This document shows positions 56,601 to 64,000 of a stretch of 64,000 nt of DNA, piece after piece. The translations under genes and the position numbers were made by a program. Origin of the DNA: Acanthochromis polyacanthus (taxonomy: Eukaryota > Chordata > Actinopteri > Pomacentridae); assembly GCF_021347895.1 (NCBI RefSeq), contig NC_067120.1:16601361-16665360 (forward strand), written 5' to 3'. How positions within the stretch are numbered: position 1 is the stretch's first letter; every line of letters starts with the position of its first letter. Below the pieces are notes generated by a model. It searched no databases. It was not told the origin of the DNA and saw nothing but the letters and a program-made list of their open reading frames with translations.

Positions 56601-56618
56601 CCATATTAGACATGTACA

Positions 56619-56983
56619 AAGGGCTGCACAGTGGATTAGCAGTTAGTACTTTTGCCTTGCAGCTAAAAGATCCCTGGTTCACATCCCGGTCGTCCTTGGA
56701 TCTTTCTGCATGGAGTTTGCATGTTTTCCCTGTGGATGCGTCGGTTTTCTTGTCGGTACTTCGGCTTCCTCCCACAGTACAAAAGCATGCTGAGGTTAAT
56801 TGGTAACTCTAAATTGTCTGCAGGTGTGAATGTGAGTGTGATTGTTTGTCTCTATATTCAGCTATGCGTTAGACTGGTGACCTGTCCAGAGTGTCCCCTG
56901 GCTTCACCCTAGTTCAGTTGGGATAGGTTCCAGCCCCCCTATCTGTGACCCTAATGAGGATTAATGGATGGATGGATGGATGG
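56619..56983 (+). mobile_element. Short retroposon (SINE-like), second copy, with target duplication
   Basis: Starts gggctgcacagtggattagcagttag and follows the copy at 48546 through the whole body (box B-like ggttcacatcc, ctgcatggagtttgcatgtt, cttcctcccacagt, ggtgtgaatgtgagtgtgattgttt). It ends in a (ATGG)n run at about 56961-56983. ACATGTACA is directly repeated before (56610-56618) and after (56984-56992). Confidence 0.8.
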
Positions 56984-56999
56984 ACATGTACAGGTGGAT

Positions 57000-59900
57000 C
57001 AAAACATACTGACATGCAGTGACCTGGGACTTGGGTTTGCTTCTCTAATCTAGGACTGAATTTAAAAATTCAGAAAAACTCAAATATTGTAACATGTGGC
57101 GCAGTGTGTGTCAAACAGACAGGCAGGGTTAGTAAATATAAAAGTATAACAGTAACTGATTTTGTAGTACTCTCAGGTGACTGGTTATGTAGTCACCACT
57201 ATCCACAGTCAGCTCACACTCACTGTAAGTCTTTAGAGCTACCACCTGAACAGCTTCCAAATTAGAGCACAGCTGCACATGCCTGCTGTTTACGGGAACT
57301 GACCAAAGTGTGAATTGAGTGGTTGTTTTAAAGCCTGCTGATTTTGCATGGTAGGATGGCAGACAACATGCTTCACATACTTGGCATTTCAGTCATGTTT
57401 GCATGTAGCAGCGTATTTGTGGAATGCAGGATTTCTTTCCCAAAAGGATTAATTTTATGTCTTACATGAACTTTATTGCCCGTAGTGATAGGAGTATAGA
57501 GCTTTAACCACATTAAAGCAGGATTTTATTATTGGAAAATCAGAATTTATTACTCATACTTGTCTGACAAAAGCGTGGGGCCAGCATGAGCGAGGTAGGG
57601 AAAGGTTGGAAATACTGATACTGTCAAACATGGCTGTGTATATTAGTGCAGATGTCTGAAACCACATACACATGAGCCTCAAAATGTAAAGTCTATTTTT
57701 CTATCATGCAATGTAGGCTTCTTTGTTGAGTCTAAAACAATATTCCTGTCAAGCAGTGAAAACACTCAGTCGGTCCTGATAGTCAGACGTGCTCATTTCA
57801 TTCCCTTCTTTAACATGTAAACATCGTCCACCGGTAGCATGAATTTAAGTGCCGTGCTTTAACAAGGTGTTATTTTACTTTATGAGGCATCCAAAGGGTC
57901 AGTGAGTGAGGGCACAAACATGGCTGTATATCTTCACCCCCAGTCAGGGACGCCGGGTGCTGTAGAGGGAAAGGAAATTATCCCTGTTTTTTTGGACTTC
58001 TCGGTCCATAAATGAGGGCTGTTGGTTGGAACATCTGGAAAGGATTTACGTGTTTCTCATCGTCTGCTCGGCTGGGAAGCTTGGCTTGCAGTCAGGAAAG
58101 CGCAGCAATACCCCAAGTCACATCAGCTGAGAATCAAAGAGGTGGGAGGGAGCAGGGCATGCAATTACTCAATGGAGCCATTAGTGTGTAATGAGTCAAC
58201 ACTGACCATGAGAACATGCATCATATTTAACAGGACAAACCAGGGATCATCAACACCTGACCAGCCAAACTTCTGGATTTGTGGAGAACATTTCTTATCT
58301 CCTGTTCTGGAAATGTATAAAGCATAGTATTCACAGTTTAGATCTGTCTATAGAGATTTTTTTTTTCAATTTTTTTTCAGCCCCAAATATATCAGTGAGG
58401 TGAAATGGAATATTAGAAACACTTCTGTTCTTTTTCTTAATCGTGTGTGTGTGACATGGTGAAACCACAGCATTTCTTAAAGGGTAAAAAACAGGAACTC
58501 ATCTGTGAAATGCATATTATTGCCCTGTGGAAGAACATAATTATGTACGCATTTTCAAACGCTTTTCAAAAACAAACCAGATTCATGGGAAATCCCTGGT
58601 AACCAGAACAGACTTAAATATCCTCAAAAGTAAACACTTTTGACCAAGTCCGACTGTTCCCACCTGTTGCGCAGAGCGTCCAGGGACTCGTTCACAGTGG
58701 GAATCCTGGCTGAGCAAAGAAGCTGTCCATTCTCACATTTTCTCATTGGAGCCCGAGTTGGCCAATTTGCGTGTCTGCTCAAATTTGGGCTAAATCAGAA
58801 CACATGGAAGAACGCAACAGCTCAAATGGGAACCAAATAAAATCCCATGAAACTTTACGATGCACGTAGCGATCAGAGTCAAAAACAGTGGAGAGCGGTG
58901 ATAAACACAATCGCATGCATGGTTTCAGTGTTTACTTTTGAGAAAAGCACCAGGAAAAGACGTTTTAGTGGTAAACATCCATAGTCTTACATTCGTTCAA
59001 CACATGCGTGGCTGTCTTGAATTAAATGTTAACTCAGGTGTTATGTCAGAGCTAAGGCTGTGTTGCATTGTGCTTTCAGTCTGCTTCAGACAGTAAGCAC
59101 ATCAGCTGTGGCTGACTTAAATCAGAGGTTGAAGCTCAACTTTACATCTCATTACAGATTTGAGTTGTGTATAATCTACCAAATATACAGAGAGAAACCA
59201 CAAAAAGAGCAGGATGTTTGTGAATGTGAACATGTGTGATGCAATGCTGTTGTAAGATGAAGGTGACTAATGCACCAACAGAACTTGCTCTCATGTTCTG
59301 GAGAAACCAGGTCCTGGTGGGTCTGTCATGCTTTAGAGTACTTACTTTGTGCTAAATGATCCATATGCTCCGCCCATTTCTTGAAATATAGTGCTTCTTT
59401 GCCCTGCTGTTGCTGCCTCACCATTCTTCAGAAGTAAAGCACTCATGGATGTAATAAAAAAAAACTATTTATTGTCTTTTTCTGCCATTTTCTGCTATCA
59501 GAATCAAAATCAGAATCAGCTTTAATGGCTACATATGTACACAACATACAAGGAATTTGGTTTGTTGGTGTCACCCTAGGAATATGGAAGAGAATAATAA
59601 AAAGTAAAGAAACTATAGAAAGAGGAACAGAGAGGAAAAAAATCACACTATGTGGCTATCAGAAAACATTTTGTACTTTTAGTCAACCCAAGCTGACTTC
59701 TGCTACCATCCTTCACAAATGAACAAGCTACAAGCATCAGTTTTTGATAATTAAAACATAAATATTATTTAAGGTTAGGGAAATGACTGTGGTCTTGGAT
59801 AGATGTGTGGAAAAAATAAACTGTGAGTAACGGATGGGACACAAACTGAAGGTTTCAGCATTTTGTAAGTGCAACAGTATTTCCTGCTGTGCAACTAAAT

Positions 59901-62060
59901 GTTTCCAGTGATGATAAATTGCTATTTGCAAATTAGGTGCATATGAATGTCAAAACCTTTGAGACAGAACCGTTAAACATTCATTGTGATGTTATGTAAC
60001 TCTCTGTTCGTAAAAAAAAAAAAACCACAACAAAAACGGTTTAGCAGTTAAAAAAATCAGAGCCACACATATGGTTGTTTTTACCGCATCTTTTACCGCA
60101 ATTCAATTTTGCCATTTAAAATACTTTGCCTTCATGTAAAAAGGCTGTTTTTATGTTCAACACCATGCCAGGAGCAAATCATCAGGATTTAATACGGGAT
60201 GCACAACCTTGGAGAACAGACCTTCTTTTATCTTGCTTTTTATTTTCTTTAATTGAGAACCTCACAGCTCTATGTTTGAAGAAATCAATAAACAAAATGT
60301 GCCAGGTCCATGTTTCCCCACCGACAAAATCTCACTGTTCACAGTCAGAAAGTTAAAAACCATGATTTGTAAGTAAGTGCACGTATACATATAATGCAAA
60401 TATGTGATTGTTAGCAGTCTTATCTAAATCTGCATTTATATAATTAATGAAAGCAGGACAACATGTTCAGATTTTGATTCAGTAACAAACTACATTTTAA
60501 TCAGAAGTTTCTTCTGAGGCATTTTAAAGTTTCGTGACATGGAAAAGCCACAGCACCACTATATATTTTTTTCAAAAATGTCCCTCTTTGCTTAAGATGA
60601 AACTTCACATGTTAGTTCATGACTTCTGTTCCGTTATAATCTGTTCAGATCTCCATTATAATCTTTACAATGCACAGGGAATGCCTTTGTAAAATAAACA
60701 CTGAGGGATTATACTTCACGTAAGGCGGTTGTTCTGGCAAAACTCGATGTGCTGGGAAACGGGGCTGTAAGATGTTCTATGTCAGTGGAGGGGAAAGATT
60801 TAAGTGACAGGATGGACTGAAGAAATTATTACAGTCCTATGGCTTCTCTGGACGCACGTTGCAATTCTGGATTAGAAAAGCAATGAAAAAACATCTGTTT
60901 ATTCTTTAAAATGGTGTTGTGTTGCTATACTTTGTGAATGAGTTTGAACCGTATCAGATTACATTAGACACTAAATACTAAAGTACTTGTCTCATAAAAG
61001 AATACAAGCCTCTGAATACATTCCTTATATTTATTGTAATTTGAAACAGTGATAACTACAGAAACATTTTGAGGGTGGTTATATCTTCACTGTGTGGTCT
61101 GACAAAGAATATGCGCACAGGACACTTTGGCATCCAGCTGTGTTTTTGAAACCACATTCTCAGGCTTGTGGGGTAATAGCATGTTTGGCTTGGAGGCATT
61201 TTTCACCCAAACACACCATTTACTTATGTCCTACAGTATTATTGAAGGGTAATAAGCTTGACGTGATGCCTGACACAAATTTCCTTGTAAATTGCATATT
61301 AATTATCAAGATTTGATACACATAATTGGACAAGATTTTTGACATAAATCACATAAGTTCATACCATTAGCTCACTCGTCTGGCTTCTAATGTAAGTGAA
61401 AGAGATCAAAACAGAATGCTCTTTCTGTATATTTAACAGCATGTTTGTGAGATGTTTACTGAGGTATATGCACATTAGGCTCTTGCCTTGGAGCTCATTT
61501 GGTGCCTTTTTTTTTTTTTTTTTTTTACAGCTAATAACACTGACTGCTTCCTTAACACTGTACCAAGACCTGGGAGGCACAATCTGAGAGCGATGCTCAT
61601 CAGCACATGGAGATTTTTCCAGAGCTTTATAAATACATGTGATTAGGATTAAAACAAAGAAAACTGGGGCTGACAAAGCAACAAAAAGAATATTTTGTAC
61701 ATTTTATTGTACCTTTAGTGGTTGAAAATATCAGTTCCCATTTGACTTCAGTGTTGATATATGCAGAGCATGCCCGTCCCATACATACAGATATGTACAT
61801 ACCACAAAAAATGTGGACAATCAAACATTTCACCAGATGTGAATGCAGACATTCCAGCACCATAGGCATTAATATGCCGTACCAGCCTCCAGTCTCCTGA
61901 GAAGGCTTTTGAGTTTGGAACCTGACTGCAGAGGATTTTCTCCCATTCAACCACAAGAGCACTAGTGAGGTTGGATGCTGTTGTCGGATAATAAGACCCG
62001 ATTTTCCATCAGCATACCACTTTGTCCAAGAGGTGCTGGATAGTGGTCTGTCCATCCATT
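57000..62060. other. Long intergenic stretch, no gene seen
   Basis: No supported gene. A LINE-tail-like fragment is at 59500-59600. Simple tracts include poly(T) near 61507-61527. The 101-codon frame at 58022-58327 has no recognised domain and no splice signals that extend it. Confidence 0.5.
59500..59600 (-). repeat. LINE 3'-end-like fragment
   Basis: agaatcaaaatcagaatcagctttaatggc..acatacaaggaatttggtttgttggtg is the reverse complement of a common fish retrotransposon 3' end (..caccaacaaaccaaattccttgtatgt..aaagctgattctgattctg). Confidence 0.65.
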
Positions 62061-62089
62061 ACTATACCCACTTCTTCCTTTCACAGACG

Positions 62090-62692
62090 GGGTTCATCAT
62101 GGACCAGTGGCGCCTCCAGACATTTTTCACTGGGGTGGCTGGATGGGTCCACGGGAAATTACCAGGCGAGAACTAACCGTGACGTCACCTGTTGGTTTCA
62201 ACGCCGAGAAAATGAAGCCCGGATTTTGATACTTCCTGGTCGCCATTTTGGATTTTTTGGAGCCAGTGACGTAAAAAGCGTCATCAAACAGGCTGGACCG
62301 GAGAGCAACTAGGTGCAGGATTGGCTGAGGACTCTCTTATCCCGCCCACATTTTACCGCAGAGGCTTCTGTTGCTGTCTATCAAGTATAGCCACACCCCC
62401 TGGCTCCACCAACTTTAACGATTTATTTAAAATTCAGTATTGATTTATTTTAAGATCGGCCACCTGATCTCTCATTTTGACCATGAAAACTAACGGGAAA
62501 AAAAATCCTGAGCTGTAGAAAATCAGTCTATCAAATTTTATTTTTTCCAAAAATGAATTGGGGTCTATGGAGAAAAAGCTTTTTGGAGCCAACCCGAGCG
62601 GACGGCGTGATATTGCAAGTTTTTGACACTTCCGGGTTGGCTTCAATTCTGGAGCCAGATGCTACTTCCACTATATATACAGTCTATGGAAA
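62090..62692. repeat. Dispersed repeat ending in acagtctatgg
   Basis: Phrases such as gccattttggattttttggagccagtgacgt, ccgcccacattttaccgcagagg, aaatgaattggggtctatggag, and the end ggagccagatgctacttccactatatatacagtctatgg resemble a fish repeat family that begins, read on the other strand, with ccatagactgtatatata. A left border and inverted end were not found. Confidence 0.5.
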
Positions 62693-62699
62693 CTACAGG

Positions 62700-64000
62700 T
62701 AGCACACACAAACTAAAAGTCAGAACTGAACCCAGAAAGTTTTGTCCATGTGTGAAGATGGAAGATAATAAAGCAACTTATGATACAACAAAATGTGTTT
62801 TCATTGTGGGCTCAATGCTGCCATATTTTGAAAGCTCCTTTACATTTTATAATACATCCTTACGCATTATAATGTCCCTATTGGAAAACTTGTGCTGTGA
62901 AATGAAAAATATCTCCTCAATAGAAAAAAAAATCTTAAAACAGAAAAATATTCAGACTTTAATAAACAGATTATCAAAATAATAACCAATTGCGATGCAC
63001 CTCAAGATTAAACTATTTGACAAATGATTTAAATGTAGCTTTTCTTGTTACTATGTATGATAGGTCATCTGTGAGAAGTAAAAAAAATAGTACAGTGTCA
63101 TCAGCTGCTCCTGATTCATCCTGTCCTCTGTAGTTACCTCTGTATTGCTCATAAATGCTCACTTTGGAGATGCTCACGTGGATCCTGCTGCTGTTTGATG
63201 CTGAGGAAGACTCCCACAAACAGCTGGAAGCAATAAATTAAAGCTCAGCTCCTGTTGACACTGTGAAGTCGGTGTGTGCACGTCCATCATGTCATATAAA
63301 CATTCACACTAAAAACATGCCTACTTCACTGAACCCGATGGCAACTTCTTCCAAATAGCTCATTTTAGTAGGTAGCTGCATCACCCAAAATTAAATAAAA
63401 TACACCTCCATTTGTTTTCTGACTTTAAAACAGCAACTGTGTAGCATTCTACAGTCACCTAAGCGAGGCAGTAAAGTTACTATGAGTGAAGTAAGAATAA
63501 AATGTTGAAATGTTTTTATGTGTTGCGGCCAAAACATGCCACAGCTGTAAACTTGAACTGTGGGAACTAATGTGTTTAGCTGGCCATCAAAAGTTTTTCA
63601 TGATTTGAACCGTCAACATTTTATCAACCACTTTATTGTCAATGACCTCTGTTAACCTCTTTGCACTCGTGACCAAGCGCCATTCATCCTTCTGTGCTGC
63701 TTTCTTTACTCTGTCATTGGGTTACGCAAACAAGGATATAAACAATCGCTATTCAAATTGCCAGCACATGGAGAGCAACGCAATCTCACACGATGGATTT
63801 GGAACAAACGTGGTTGCACCATGTTGTGAAAAGCAGTGAATGTTTGTGCTTCACCCTTTTCTCACAAAATGTAAGGTGTCACTGCAGCCTCAGTTAGTTT
63901 TGGCTGCAGGGTCTGAGTTAGAATTTTTGCAAACAAAAAATTAGAGTTTTGTCTAAATGTGGTTCCTTTGATGATTTGATGAATGGGGCTTAGGTCAGGG
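62700..64000. other. Intergenic DNA at the window end
   Basis: No gene recognised. AT-rich; short frames lack context. Confidence 0.45.

Noticed and set aside
58022..58327. 101-codon + frame at 58 kb
   Set aside because: No recognisable domain, no splice context, average composition; most likely chance.

Overview
The window reads as a teleost fish chromosome, most likely a percomorph. Genes are split by short GT-AG introns. Intergenic DNA is AT-rich. Interspersed repeats are of types common in fish: Tc1/mariner elements with long terminal inverted repeats, hAT and TTAA-target DNA elements, and short retroposons with target-site duplications. No bacterial-type operons, CRISPR arrays or rRNA/tRNA genes were recognised. 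All family names rest on reading the sequence; no database search was run.

Layout. (1) 1-11.9 kb holds the last two exons of a + strand I-mfa (MyoD family inhibitor) domain gene at 4694-6307, with noncoding DNA and repeats on both sides. (2) 11.9-38.4 kb is one large - strand gene, recognised as ankrd26. I resolved 42 coding exons plus a likely 5' untranslated exon. Exon phases close across the whole gene and give about 3028 residues: an N-terminal ankyrin block, a very long acidic serine-rich middle with repeated tryptophan-acid motifs, a roughly 900-residue coiled coil, and two small C-terminal exons 2 kb beyond the apparent end. A palindromic Tc1 derivative, itself carrying a PIF/Harbinger-like insertion, sits in one intron. 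(3) 38.3-39.4 kb is a divergent promoter region with two RFX X-box palindromes, fitting the ciliary/centriolar role of ANKRD26. (4) 39.4-41.3 kb is a five-exon + strand THAP-domain gene with all splice phases resolved. (5) 41.9-64 kb has no gene I can support. It holds a nearly complete DD34E Tc1 element, a second Tc1 remnant, a TTAA-flanked element, a small hAT element with an 8-bp target duplication, two short retroposons with target duplications, and other repeats.

How the parts relate. ankrd26 and the THAP gene are head to head and may share regulation. The I-mfa gene shows no functional link to them. I did not find a previously undescribed multi-gene system. The most informative points are the X-boxes, a reading-frame conflict in ankrd26 exon 6, the hidden 3' exons, the tryptophan-acid motif array, and the nested transposon whose empty site can be read from a second copy in the same window.
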